Positions 35,509-45,213 of a DNA stretch of 64,000 nt are shown here, in pieces. The stretch is from Pelagibacterales bacterium SAG-MED48. GTDB taxonomy: Bacteria; Pseudomonadota; Alphaproteobacteria; Pelagibacterales; Pelagibacteraceae. The stretch lies in the NCBI GenBank assembly GCA_014653375.1, contig JACWEP010000002.1, positions 1 to 64,000 on the forward strand, in the 5' to 3' direction. Numbering within the stretch: the first letter of the stretch is position 1; every line of letters begins with the position of its first letter. The position numbers were made by a program, and so were the translations under genes. The notes below the pieces were generated by a model. That model had not been told where the DNA came from. It ran no database searches and saw only the letters and a program-made list of their open reading frames with translations.

Positions 35509-36647
35509 TAAAAAAAAAAAAAATTTTAAGAATTATTAGATCATTGAGTGGTGAAATTGGTGGTCCTGTACAAGGCTTGATTCATAGTACCAATGACTTG
35601 GTTCAAAACAATATCGAAGTTGATATACTGACTTCTGAACTACCAACTAAAAAAATTAAGAATAAAAATATCAAAATATTAAAATTTGGAAGCTTTTCTT
35701 TTTTTGGTTTAATAATTTACAATATAAAAATTTTTTTTTGGATTTTTAAAAATCGAAAAAAATATAAACACACAATTATTCATGGCATATGGGAGTTTAA
35801 AAATTTAATTTGTAGAATTTTAATTAAAGATTATTCTGTTTTTGTACACGGGTCGCTACATATTTCAGAACTTCAAAAAGGTTTTATTAAAAATATCAAA
35901 AAAAAAATTTATTGGAATTTAATTGAAAAAAAAAATTTAATTCAGGCTAAATATGTAATTTTGACATCTAAAAGAGAAAAAAAATATTTCAGGAACGCTT
36001 TTGTAGACACAAATAATATTAAAATAAAAAATATTAATTATGGAATAAAAAAAATAATTATTAATAAAAATATTGCTCAAAATAAGTTTTACAAAAAATT
36101 CCCATCATTCAAAAATAAAGAATTTTACATTTATATTGGCAGAATACATCCTGAAAAAGGATGTGAGATTATGATAACAGCAATGTTAAAATCAAAACAT
36201 AATTTATTAATTATGGGTTCGTTTAGCAGTAAAAATTATGAACAAAAACTCAAAAAATTAATTTATGAAAAAGAAATTAAAAATGTAACATTTTCAAAAG
36301 CTGAATACGGTGATATTAAATGGGGAGCCTTATTAGCTTCGAAAGCTTTTATATCAAGTACACATGGTGAAAATTTTGGCATATCTATAGTAGAGTCCAT
36401 GAGTCAAGCTAAACCAATTATCACAACAAATAAGGTAAATATCTATCAGGAAATTCTTAATTACAAGGCAGGCTTAATATCATCAAATAATATTAAAAAT
36501 TTTACAAAAGTGTTGAAAAATTTTGAAAAATTTTCAATAAAAAAAATTATTAATATGGGAAATAATTCATTAAAGTGTTTTGATGAAAATTTTAATTTAG
36601 ATACTTCAAAAAATTCTCTTACTCAGCTTATTAAAAGACTAATTTAG
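35505..36647 (+). CDS. Family 4-type glycosyltransferase
   Basis: A 380-residue GT-B enzyme. The N-terminal RSLSGEIGGPVQGLIHST binds the acceptor side; the C-terminal donor domain has IYIGRIHPEKGCEIM and the EX7E-like STHGENFGISIVESMSQAKPI. It starts with an ATGA overlap of asnB and overlaps the convergent gene by 9 bp. Role: sugar addition to the repeat unit. Confidence 0.88.
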   Translation: MIKKKKILRIIRSLSGEIGGPVQGLIHSTNDLVQNNIEVDILTSELPTKKIKNKNIKILKFGSFSFFGLIIYNIKIFFWIFKNRKKYKHTIIHGIWEFKNLICRILIKDYSVFVHGSLHISELQKGFIKNIKKKIYWNLIEKKNLIQAKYVILTSKREKKYFRNAFVDTNNIKIKNINYGIKKIIINKNIAQNKFYKKFPSFKNKEFYIYIGRIHPEKGCEIMITAMLKSKHNLLIMGSFSSKNYEQKLKKLIYEKEIKNVTFSKAEYGDIKWGALLASKAFISSTHGENFGISIVESMSQAKPIITTNKVNIYQEILNYKAGLISSNNIKNFTKVLKNFEKFSIKKIINMGNNSLKCFDENFNLDTSKNSLTQLIKRLI

Positions 36648-37655
36648 TTGGTTTATAATATTTAGTAGATTTGTTTTAAAATTAAATTTTTTATCTAAGG
36701 ATATTTTTTTATATCCATTCATAGAAATTTTATTAATAAAATAGTCTTTCTTAATAAGTTTTTTTATTTTTTTAATTAAATCTTTTGAATTATTAAATAA
36801 AACAGCATTTACGTAGTTTTTAAAAATTTCATCATGTGATTTTGTTTTTTTTGCTAATAACAAACTACCATACGCTGGTATTTCAATAGATTTATTTGTT
36901 ATATCATCATCATTTTCTTTGTTAGGTTGGCAGATTGTTAGTTTTGACTCGTAAATAGTTTTAAAATATTTATGTCCGAGGATTGGTTTATTGTGTTTTA
37001 TATATTTTTTAATAAATTTATAATTTTTATCTTTTTCCCATCTTTGTCCAAAAATCTCGATATTTATTCCACTTTTAATTAAATCTTTTGCTAATTTTCC
37101 TCTTTCAGGAAACCAAGTTCCAATAATTAAAACATCTCTCTTATATCTTCTGTTTTTGAAATTTAATTTTATATTTCTAGTTATATCTTTATTATAAATG
37201 GGAGAAATTAATGAAAAATTTAGTTTATTTTTTTTAGCATATTTAATTCTTGTTGGTTGTTGAAAAATTACTTTATCATAAATATGCATACTTTTTTTTG
37301 CTATTAACCATTTTAATTTGTCCTCATTGAAATATGGATTGTCAAGGCATAAGAATATTAATCTAATACCTCTTTTTTTTAATAATAACAAAATTTTTTT
37401 TCCAAAAAATTCTCCATTCAAAGTAAATATCAAATCGTATCTTTTGTTAATATTTTTTTTAAACTTATAATTAAACCATAGTTCAGGTAAAAAAAAATTA
37501 AAGTAAAATAAAAGTATATATATTAAATTTATTGGGTAAAAAAATTTATCAATATCAATAATATCAACGTTATACTTTTCACTTAATACTTTATACGTAT
37601 AAAAACTATTAGTTCCTTTTTTAATACTACCTACAAATAATATTTTCTTTATCAT
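36639..37655 (-). CDS. CgeB-like glycosyltransferase
   Basis: A 338-residue protein. The start KILFVGSIKKGTNSFYTYKVL, the middle VLIIGTWFPERGKLAKDLIKSG and the C-terminal IEIPAYGSLLLAKKT match the CgeB / Glyco_trans_1_2 group of GT-B enzymes. It forms a two-gene minus-strand unit with the upstream transferase at 37652, overlapping it by 4 bp. Confidence 0.72.
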   Translation of the reverse strand: MIKKILFVGSIKKGTNSFYTYKVLSEKYNVDIIDIDKFFYPINLIYILLFYFNFFLPELWFNYKFKKNINKRYDLIFTLNGEFFGKKILLLLKKRGIRLIFLCLDNPYFNEDKLKWLIAKKSMHIYDKVIFQQPTRIKYAKKNKLNFSLISPIYNKDITRNIKLNFKNRRYKRDVLIIGTWFPERGKLAKDLIKSGINIEIFGQRWEKDKNYKFIKKYIKHNKPILGHKYFKTIYESKLTICQPNKENDDDITNKSIEIPAYGSLLLAKKTKSHDEIFKNYVNAVLFNNSKDLIKKIKKLIKKDYFINKISMNGYKKISLDKKFNFKTNLLNIINQLN

Positions 37656-38704
37656 TTTTTTAGAATTTGTCTCAGATATTTATTTAAATCAGATTTAAAT
37701 TGTGATGATGAAAAATCATTTAGAATATTTTCACAAATTATATTTTTTCTAGACATCAATTTTTTTATCATATTAGCTATTTCTTTTGAATTTTTTGGAT
37801 TTACAAAATTTAAATTTTTATATCTTTTTGAGGTAATTAATTCATCTTTTGGAGGTTTACTTGCTATAATATGTGTTCCAAAAATTGCAGATTCTAAATA
37901 GATATATCTGTAAGGATAAGTATCGAAAATTTTATCTGACCCAGGCATACTAATTATCTTTGAAATTTTTAAAAGTTCATCTCTTTTTTTATCACTTAGG
38001 TAATTTGTAAAAATTACTTTATTATCTAAATTAAGTTTAATTGATTTATTTTTTAATCTTTCAAGATCATCTCCTTCTCCAACTATATAGTATTTAAAAT
38101 TGATATTTTTGATTATAGACATTGCTTCCAGAGTTTCGTCTATTCCCTTGTATTTTTCATATTTTGTCAATCGCCCAATTGAAATAATATAATTTTTTTT
38201 CTTATTCATTTTTGGTTCAAAGTTGATTTCATCAATTGGATTGTGTAACAAAAAAAATTTCTTATTTCTTAATTGAAATCTTTTCTTTTGACTTTTCATA
38301 GTGTATCTTCTCATACATATAAAGTATTCTATTTTATTCATAATTAATTTATGAATTATATTTTCTTTTGTACCCCAAATTTCCATACCATAGCTAAATA
38401 AGATAATTTTTTTTTTAAAAAAAATAAAAGGCAGTACAAGAGGAAGTAAATTAATATGCGTGACAATAATTAAGTCTGATTTAATGATTTTAAATAAATT
38501 TAAAATTATTAAAAAAAATAAAAAATGCTTAGAATTTTTTTTTGTTATATCTCTGTGTTTAAATTTGATTTTATATTTTGAAATAATATTTAATTTAAAT
38601 AGTTTTTTATATTTTATGAAATAATCTATTATATTTTTTGAATATTTATCTATTCCACCTTTTCCTCCATGCGCACCATGGGTTATATAAAAAACTTTAT
38701 TCAT
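37652..38704 (-). CDS. Family 4-type glycosyltransferase
   Basis: A 350-residue GT-B enzyme. The N-terminal THGAHGGKGGIDKYSKNI loop and the C-terminal ISIGRLTKYEKYKGIDETLEA and VGEGDDLERLKN are typical GT4 donor-site features. The usual acidic catalytic motif is replaced by MPGSDKIFDTYPYRYIYLESAIFG, still containing the trailing Glu. First gene of a minus-strand pair; divergent from the polymerase-like gene with a 38-bp gap. Confidence 0.85.
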   Translation of the reverse strand: MNKVFYITHGAHGGKGGIDKYSKNIIDYFIKYKKLFKLNIISKYKIKFKHRDITKKNSKHFLFFLIILNLFKIIKSDLIIVTHINLLPLVLPFIFFKKKIILFSYGMEIWGTKENIIHKLIMNKIEYFICMRRYTMKSQKKRFQLRNKKFFLLHNPIDEINFEPKMNKKKNYIISIGRLTKYEKYKGIDETLEAMSIIKNINFKYYIVGEGDDLERLKNKSIKLNLDNKVIFTNYLSDKKRDELLKISKIISMPGSDKIFDTYPYRYIYLESAIFGTHIIASKPPKDELITSKRYKNLNFVNPKNSKEIANMIKKLMSRKNIICENILNDFSSSQFKSDLNKYLRQILKK

Positions 38705-38742
38705 TTAAATATTTAGCATTATTTTGTATAAAAGCCCAGACC

Positions 38743-40323
38743 ATGTTCAAAACAGAATTATATCACTATGACAAGAATATAAGTTTTTTTAAAAAGTTAT
38801 ACATAACAATAATATTTTTTTGTTTTTTAGTTCAGCTATTTTTATCTAATAATTTAATTGATTATTATTTACTGTCTATTTTGACAATATTAAATCTAAT
38901 AATAGTTTTTTATTGCTTTGATATAAATTCTTATAATAAATTTCCCTTATCTTTTACAATTATATTCCTTTCAATTTTTAGCCTTCTTGGCAGTAGTTTA
39001 ATTTTTAAAACATTGGAGTTACATAATTTGTCTAAGGGACTATTTTTGCCATTTTTCACAACAAATTTTTTATTTTTATCTAGTCTAATATTGTTATTTA
39101 CACATTATATATATGTAAAGAGGAACATTAATAATGATAGAGATAATATTTTATTATCAATTAATAAGAAAATCGGATTATTTGACAGCAATAATAGATT
39201 TTTAATACGTTTTGGATTTTTATGTATAATTTTATTATTATTATCAAGATATATTTATAATCCAGGTGAAATTAACAATACCTTAGAAGAAGGATTGCCA
39301 ATTTGGTATTCATTAATTACTGGTTTAAATATTTTTTATATAATTCCATTTATTTTAATTTTTTCAAAGTCACTTTTTAATAAAGAAAATAAAATTAATT
39401 ATCATACACTTTTAATTTTTTTTGTTTTAATTCTAATAGCTTCAATAGGTAGCAATAGAAGAGATGTAATTTTTTTTGGTTTAATTAACATAATGATTAT
39501 ATATCAGATATTATTTTTGATGGGGAGAGAAATCATAAGTAAAAAAAATTTTCTTAAAATTTCAATAATTATTGTAAGCTTTATTCTTTTTTATGATCAA
39601 CTTTTGAAATTTAATTATGTATATCTTTACGAAAGGGGTCAATCGGATAAGAGAAGTTTTTCAGAGAATGTTATTTCGTTTAAAAATAGTTTTTCAAAAT
39701 ATTTTAATTCAAATGAATATTCATACTATATTCAAAAAATAGATAAACAAATAGGCACTTCTTATGGAGACTATTATGAAAATATTTTATATGAAAGGCT
39801 TAGTGTAATTGAATATGCTGATAATATTTTTTATAATAAGAAACAGTATTTTTCAGAAAACGAGATAGATGTTATTAAATCACATCAGATTGGAAGACTT
39901 ATCTCAATATTTCCATCACCATTAATAAATTTGATTAATAAAAAATTTGATAAAAAAGAATACATTTTTGAAACAACTGCTTCAAAAATTAACAACTGGT
40001 TTAATCCATTTTATGTTTCAAGAAATGACGTTGGTTCCTTTATAGCCGAAGCATATTTTTTATTTGGTTATTTTTCTTTCATTATACTTATAATTTTTTC
40101 AACTATTTATTTTTATATTATTGACTCATTCTTTAGTAAGTCGAATGGTATTTTTTCGATAATATTATTGATAACTTTATTTCATTCGTCTACTCATATG
40201 GCAATTATTTTTGCAGCTCCATCATTTGATACTTTAATTTACAATTTAAGAAATATAATTCAAATAATTATTTTGTTTAAAATATTTGAATGGGTTTCAA
40301 CTAAATTTACAAATAAAAAATAA
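38743..40323 (+). CDS. O-antigen/oligosaccharide repeat-unit polymerase-like membrane protein (Wzy-like)
   Basis: About 526 residues from the ATG at 38743; a frame open back to 38638 overlaps the divergent gene and is unlikely to be used. Some 10-12 helices, a basic loop SNRRDVIFFG, and a large periplasmic segment (residues about 290-440) ending FVSRNDVGSFIAEAYFLFGY, the usual layout of Wzy polymerases. Sequence conservation in this family is low, so the call rests on topology and on the Wzx-like neighbour. Confidence 0.68.
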   Translation: MFKTELYHYDKNISFFKKLYITIIFFCFLVQLFLSNNLIDYYLLSILTILNLIIVFYCFDINSYNKFPLSFTIIFLSIFSLLGSSLIFKTLELHNLSKGLFLPFFTTNFLFLSSLILLFTHYIYVKRNINNDRDNILLSINKKIGLFDSNNRFLIRFGFLCIILLLLSRYIYNPGEINNTLEEGLPIWYSLITGLNIFYIIPFILIFSKSLFNKENKINYHTLLIFFVLILIASIGSNRRDVIFFGLINIMIIYQILFLMGREIISKKNFLKISIIIVSFILFYDQLLKFNYVYLYERGQSDKRSFSENVISFKNSFSKYFNSNEYSYYIQKIDKQIGTSYGDYYENILYERLSVIEYADNIFYNKKQYFSENEIDVIKSHQIGRLISIFPSPLINLINKKFDKKEYIFETTASKINNWFNPFYVSRNDVGSFIAEAYFLFGYFSFIILIIFSTIYFYIIDSFFSKSNGIFSIILLITLFHSSTHMAIIFAAPSFDTLIYNLRNIIQIIILFKIFEWVSTKFTNKK

Positions 40324-40327
40324 ATTA

Positions 40328-41647
40328 TTATTTTTTAATGTAGTTATATGTATTTTTAAGAGAAAAAAGAGCAACAAAAAATACACAGATAGACGATGAT
40401 AAAGATAAAATAAATAATGTTTCAAATTTAAAACCTATTTGATACATAAAGTAACCCATCAAACATGCACATGTGTGAAAAAAAAAAGAGCTTACAGCTA
40501 AAAAATGAGCTTTGTTAAACGACTTTAGAATGGAAATCATTGATATACCAATAGAGACAAAAAAGCAGTCAAAAATAATTAAAAAAATAAAAAAATTTTT
40601 TAACAATATTTCATACTCGTAGTTAGTCCATAAATTATATATTTTTTTTCCAATTAGTGAGGAGAAAATTAAAAAAAATATTAAAAAAATAAACGTGAAT
40701 ATATTTTGACGAATAAAAATTTTTTTAAGTAAGGATGTTTTTTTTTCGTAATAAAGTTTTAAATAATCAAACTGCAAAATTTCAATTACTACTTCAAAAA
40801 ATCTTTTTGGAAAAAAATAAAACATAGTTTTCAAAGTTGTAAAGAAACTAACCATTCTAAAATCAAAAAAAAGACCAATAATTATAGGCATTAGACTATT
40901 TTTTATTAATTCATCAAAATTAATAAAAATATATTGTGTACTTTTTTTTGATATAAAAAATATTTGATTTAAATTTATATCTTTATAATTAAATCTAATT
41001 TCTGAATTTTTTATCCCAAGATAAATATAAATTATAATTTTTAACAAACTAATTAAAAAATATACAATAAATAAAATAGTTAATAAGTTGGTAAAAAGTC
41101 CAACCACTAACATTGATATTTTTAATGTTGTTTCAAAAATAATATCCATATATTTTTGTATATAAAATTTTCCATAATAACTTATTTTTGTTGAGTATAT
41201 TGTTTCAAAAATTTTTATAAAATTTGATGCAAAGACTAAATATAAAATAAAATTTATATCTTTTTGACTTACAAAGTTTTCTAATTTATTAAAATTAAAA
41301 TACTTAATAAATAATAATGAAACTAAAAAATAAATAACATAACTAATTAATGTTATAAATATAAAATTTGAATATAAGGAATTTAAGTAAGTTTTTTTTT
41401 TTTTAATTTTCGCTTGAATCATCTCTTGCCTTGATCCAGTTGCAAAATTTAAAACTAATATGCTTAGAAATGAAGGTATAGACAACAGATATATAATAAT
41501 ACCAAATGTATTTACATCCCATATGAAAATCATAGCTGGTGGGAAAATTATTTGAATAATAAAATTACAAAAAAATTGTCCATAATATGAAATTGAATTA
41601 TGCTTAAATTTTTTATTTCGCAGAAAATATTTAGTAATACTGTTCAT
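40328..41647 (-). CDS. Polysaccharide flippase-like membrane protein (Wzx-like)
   Basis: A 439-residue protein with about 12 helices arranged as in MATE/PST-type lipid-linked oligosaccharide flippases. Small positive loops such as NFATGSRQEMIQAKIKKKK are seen at the cytoplasmic side after helix 2-3. Wzx moves the undecaprenyl-linked repeat unit across the inner membrane. It is convergent with the Wzy-like gene (4-bp gap). Family recognition is by topology and context. Confidence 0.68.
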   Translation of the reverse strand: MNSITKYFLRNKKFKHNSISYYGQFFCNFIIQIIFPPAMIFIWDVNTFGIIIYLLSIPSFLSILVLNFATGSRQEMIQAKIKKKKTYLNSLYSNFIFITLISYVIYFLVSLLFIKYFNFNKLENFVSQKDINFILYLVFASNFIKIFETIYSTKISYYGKFYIQKYMDIIFETTLKISMLVVGLFTNLLTILFIVYFLISLLKIIIYIYLGIKNSEIRFNYKDINLNQIFFISKKSTQYIFINFDELIKNSLMPIIIGLFFDFRMVSFFTTLKTMFYFFPKRFFEVVIEILQFDYLKLYYEKKTSLLKKIFIRQNIFTFIFLIFFLIFSSLIGKKIYNLWTNYEYEILLKNFFIFLIIFDCFFVSIGISMISILKSFNKAHFLAVSSFFFHTCACLMGYFMYQIGFKFETLFILSLSSSICVFFVALFSLKNTYNYIKK

Positions 41648-41727
41648 ATTAAGATATTATAAGTCTCACATAATTTTTTAATTTTATAAAATCAAATGGC
41701 AACAATATTTATATTAAATTTAACTTT

Positions 41728-43338
41728 ATGACACATGAAATTAAAAAAATTTATGATAACGATCAAAATCAGCTTTATGACGTATGTATAATTGGTAGTG
41801 GAATGTGTGGGCAAATAATAGCAAATGAGTTAAGAAAAAAAAAAAAGAAAATAATTATTGTAGAAAGTGGTAAATATGATTTTGATAGAAATATTCAAAC
41901 TTTAGACATTTTTAATTCACAAGGTTTATCTTTTAATACAGATTCAAACCAAAGTTATAATAATGAATTAGTAAGACAATTTGGTGGATCTGCAAATCAT
42001 TGGGGAAACCAAATTATGTTTTTCAATAAAATTGATCTTTTAGATCGCCCATGGATTTATGGTAATTTAAAGTGGCACTTATCACCGCAAGAACTTGAGC
42101 AATATTATATAAAGATTTTAAAAATTTTATATAAAAAAACATTCTGTGATAATGTGACTTTTGATGATGAAATAAATTTAAAATATCTATCTTCATTTGA
42201 TAAACAATTTACAACTAATAATGACTTTATTTTTCCTTACAGTTATCATCCTGAAAATATTGAAAAATTTAATTTAAAAAGTAAATTTTCAAAAGAATTA
42301 TTTAAAGATAAAAATATAACAATATTGATTAATTCTACTGTTACAAAATTAAATTTTAAACAATTTGATTACAGTATAGAGTCAATAGATGTTAGATCAA
42401 AAAAAGAAAAAAAGAAAATTAAATCAAAAATATTTATTTTATGTGCAGGAGCAATGGAAAATGCTCGTATATTAATGAATAATTCTATAAAAAATTCTGT
42501 ACTTAAAAATCATTCACTAGGACATTATTTTATGGAACACCCTAGAATAAATATTGGTTATTTTGACCTGAAAAAAAAAATACCTTTATCAAGTATGTTG
42601 GGTATAAAATCCAAATCAATTAATTTTAGACAAGCTTTAAGATTTAATGAGATATTTCAATCTAAACATGGAATTTTAAATTCACATATAAATATATCAC
42701 CAATTTTTGAGAAACAGGAAACTGAATTTTTTATTAAATTTCTAAAAAAAATAAAATCTTTGATCTCTTTAAAAAAGTTATGCTTGCCATATGTTGAAAA
42801 CTTTAAAATAAAACAATTCGTAGATCAATTATACTTTATTCCTCATAGGGTCTCTAACAAATATCTAAACTATTTAATGAGCAAATATTTTTTATTTTCT
42901 AAACACTATTTTTCTTTTGAAAAATTAAGTGTAGATTATCATGGAGAACAAGCACCTAATTATAATAGTAAAATTTATTTAAATAATTCGAAAGATATTT
43001 TTGATCAATATTCTTTAAATGTAGATTGGCAGTTAAATGAATTTGACTATAGAACAATTAAAAAATTTTCAGATTATTTTAAAAGTATGGATAATGAGAT
43101 TTTTGAATTTAAAATAAATAAAGATATTAAAATAGTAAATCAGAAACATAGAATGGGAACAACTAGAATGGGCGATACAAAAAAAGATGGTGTTGTTGAT
43201 ATGAATTGTAAAGTTTTTGATGTTAAAAACCTATATATATCTGGAGGATCTGTTTTTAAAACTAGTAGTAGTTCAAATCCAGGAATAACTATAATGGCAA
43301 TGGCTTTACGATTAGCAGAGTATTTGAATAAATCGTGA
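41728..43338 (+). CDS. GMC-family FAD-dependent oxidoreductase
   Basis: A 536-residue flavoprotein. FAD-binding GSGMCGQIIANELRKK followed by Glu in IVESGKYD at about residue 48; FGGSANHWGNQ; and the C-terminal GMC_oxred_C block with catalytic His in QKHRMGTTRMGD and SGGSVFKTSSSSNPGITIMAMALRLAEYL (read in parts). GMC enzymes oxidise alcohols, commonly sugars. It overlaps the Gfo/Idh-like gene by 4 bp, suggesting a shared sugar-modifying pathway. Confidence 0.88.
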   Translation: MTHEIKKIYDNDQNQLYDVCIIGSGMCGQIIANELRKKKKKIIIVESGKYDFDRNIQTLDIFNSQGLSFNTDSNQSYNNELVRQFGGSANHWGNQIMFFNKIDLLDRPWIYGNLKWHLSPQELEQYYIKILKILYKKTFCDNVTFDDEINLKYLSSFDKQFTTNNDFIFPYSYHPENIEKFNLKSKFSKELFKDKNITILINSTVTKLNFKQFDYSIESIDVRSKKEKKKIKSKIFILCAGAMENARILMNNSIKNSVLKNHSLGHYFMEHPRINIGYFDLKKKIPLSSMLGIKSKSINFRQALRFNEIFQSKHGILNSHINISPIFEKQETEFFIKFLKKIKSLISLKKLCLPYVENFKIKQFVDQLYFIPHRVSNKYLNYLMSKYFLFSKHYFSFEKLSVDYHGEQAPNYNSKIYLNNSKDIFDQYSLNVDWQLNEFDYRTIKKFSDYFKSMDNEIFEFKINKDIKIVNQKHRMGTTRMGDTKKDGVVDMNCKVFDVKNLYISGGSVFKTSSSSNPGITIMAMALRLAEYLNKS

Positions 43339-44351
43339 AAAATTCATTAATCATAGGATTTGGTAAAAGAGTCAAAACAACTGTTTTTCCCGCATTAAAA
43401 ATCATTAATGATGGAGATCTTTATATTCATACAAGAAATTTTGAAAAAATAAATTTAATTAAAAATGAGTATGATTTTGTACCAGTAAAAAAAATAGACG
43501 ATGATTTATTATCTAAAATATCTAGGATTTTTGTATGCACACCTAATATTTTTTTTGATGATATATTAAATAATATCTCAAAATTAAACACTAAAAATAT
43601 TGATCTGTATATTGACACTCCTATTTTACCAAAAATATCAAATTTAAACCTTATTAAATATAGATTTAGATTTAAAAATATTTTTGTATCAGAAGATTAT
43701 TATTTTAATCCAATTAACAAAATAGTAAAAAATATTATTAGTGAATATAAGTTAGGGCCAATCAAAAGTATAGAATATATTAATGATGGGTATGGATACC
43801 ATTCCATGGCTCAATCACGTTACTTATTAGGTGAATTTAACATTATTTTTGGTATTAAAAATAAAAATTTCTATAAATTTAATTTTATTAAAAATAAAAT
43901 TAAGATTTCAGGAAATAAAATTGATGAAGGTTATACTGTTATCGAAACTAAAGAGAATAAAATATATATTAATCATAGAAGCAAAATTTTAGATATGAAA
44001 CTCAATTATATTTATAAAGAAGGAGTGATTTATGGATATGCCTTAAATGATAAAGAAATTCATATTTCTAAAGAAATTAAAAATGATTTTAAAAATTTAA
44101 TTAGTATCTGTAAAAAATATAAAATTTATAAAAGAATCTTTCAGGAACAATTAATATCTTTTGTGAATTTAATTAAACAAAGTGAAAAGCTAAACGGTGA
44201 TAAATATTATTTAGATGATGGAATTAAAGACTCATTTATAATTGCAACTACTAATAAAATTAAAATATACCTTGATCTTTCTCATAACAATAATTTAGTT
44301 CTATTAACTATATTTAAAAATTTATATTTAACATTGTTTAAAAAAAAATAA
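43335..44351 (+). CDS. Gfo/Idh/MocA-like oxidoreductase
   Basis: A 338-residue protein from a GTG start inside the stop of the GMC gene. A Rossmann-type start SLIIGFGKRVKTTVFPALK, VFVCTPN-like IFVCTPNIFFDDIL, and the EKP-equivalent region IDTPILPK, where the usual catalytic Lys of EKP is displaced. Such proteins oxidise or reduce UDP-sugars in surface polysaccharide pathways. The partner GMC enzyme hints at successive oxidation steps on the same sugar. Confidence 0.7.
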   Translation: MKNSLIIGFGKRVKTTVFPALKIINDGDLYIHTRNFEKINLIKNEYDFVPVKKIDDDLLSKISRIFVCTPNIFFDDILNNISKLNTKNIDLYIDTPILPKISNLNLIKYRFRFKNIFVSEDYYFNPINKIVKNIISEYKLGPIKSIEYINDGYGYHSMAQSRYLLGEFNIIFGIKNKNFYKFNFIKNKIKISGNKIDEGYTVIETKENKIYINHRSKILDMKLNYIYKEGVIYGYALNDKEIHISKEIKNDFKNLISICKKYKIYKRIFQEQLISFVNLIKQSEKLNGDKYYLDDGIKDSFIIATTNKIKIYLDLSHNNNLVLLTIFKNLYLTLFKKK

Positions 44352-44489
44352 AAAAAATAATTATTTCATTTACCTAAATAAATTATTTGTATTAGTTATA
44401 AATAGCAATTTACGTAAAAATTTATATTTTATTTATATCAACCTTTATTGTATTGCAAATGTTCTAAAAAATACTAAGGTGAAAATCTT

Positions 44490-45209
44490 GTGAGTTTCAA
44501 ACCATTCATAAATTTACCTGGAAAATTTAGCTCTAATGATGGAACTATAGATTTTTATTTGAGAGTTAGATCATTTTTAGATAAAAATAAAATTGTTCTT
44601 GATTTAGGCGCGGGTTCTGGAAATTGGTATAATAATACAAAAGATAGTAAAATTTTAAAAGATATTCAATATATTAAAAAAGATGTAAAAAAATTTTATG
44701 CAGCTGATATTGACAAAGCAGTTTTAAAAAACAAATCCTCGCATAAAAATATAATAATTAAAAATAACAAAATCCCAATTAAATCAAAATCCATAGACAT
44801 AATTATTTCAGATTGGACTTTTGAGCATATTGAAAAAACAAATTTATTTTACAATGAAATAGATCGAGTTTTAAAAAAAAATGGGATTTTATGTTTTAGA
44901 ACACCACATAAGTATAATTACTTTTCAATTATAAATTTATTAATAGAGGGTACAAAATTTAAGGATATATTGTTAAAAACTTCACAACCTGGTCGAAAAG
45001 AATATTTTAAGTCATTTTACAGATTGAATACTAAAAATAAGATAAAAAAAATATTTAAAAATTATGAAATAAATTATTTTTTATTTAAACCTGATCCAGC
45101 ATATTTTTTTGGATCAAAAATAATTTATAAATTTTTGTGTTTTATTCATTTAATTATGCCAAAATTTTTGGTTGGTATAATATTTTGTTTTATGAAAAAA
45201 AAAAATTAA
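44490..45209 (+). CDS. Class I SAM-dependent methyltransferase
   Basis: A 239-residue protein from GTG at 44490, preceded by AAGG. SAM-binding motif I VLDLGAGSGNW, acidic end of strand 2 in AADIDKAVL, and IIISDWTFEHIEKTNLFYNEIDRVLKKNG, typical of Methyltransf_11. It could methylate a sugar or end group of the polymer. The preceding 138 bp are plain AT-rich DNA and probably carry a promoter. Confidence 0.85.
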   Translation: MSFKPFINLPGKFSSNDGTIDFYLRVRSFLDKNKIVLDLGAGSGNWYNNTKDSKILKDIQYIKKDVKKFYAADIDKAVLKNKSSHKNIIIKNNKIPIKSKSIDIIISDWTFEHIEKTNLFYNEIDRVLKKNGILCFRTPHKYNYFSIINLLIEGTKFKDILLKTSQPGRKEYFKSFYRLNTKNKIKKIFKNYEINYFLFKPDPAYFFGSKIIYKFLCFIHLIMPKFLVGIIFCFMKKKN

Positions 45210-45213
45210 GAAA

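Noticed and set aside
38638-38742. N-terminal extension of the Wzy-like ORF
   Set aside because: It overlaps the start of the divergent glycosyltransferase and is not hydrophobic like the following first helix; ATG at 38743 is a better start.
44352-44489. Terminator or operator in the AT-rich gap before the methyltransferase
   Set aside because: Only weak A/T palindromes such as TTTACGTAAA, not distinguishable from chance in this composition.
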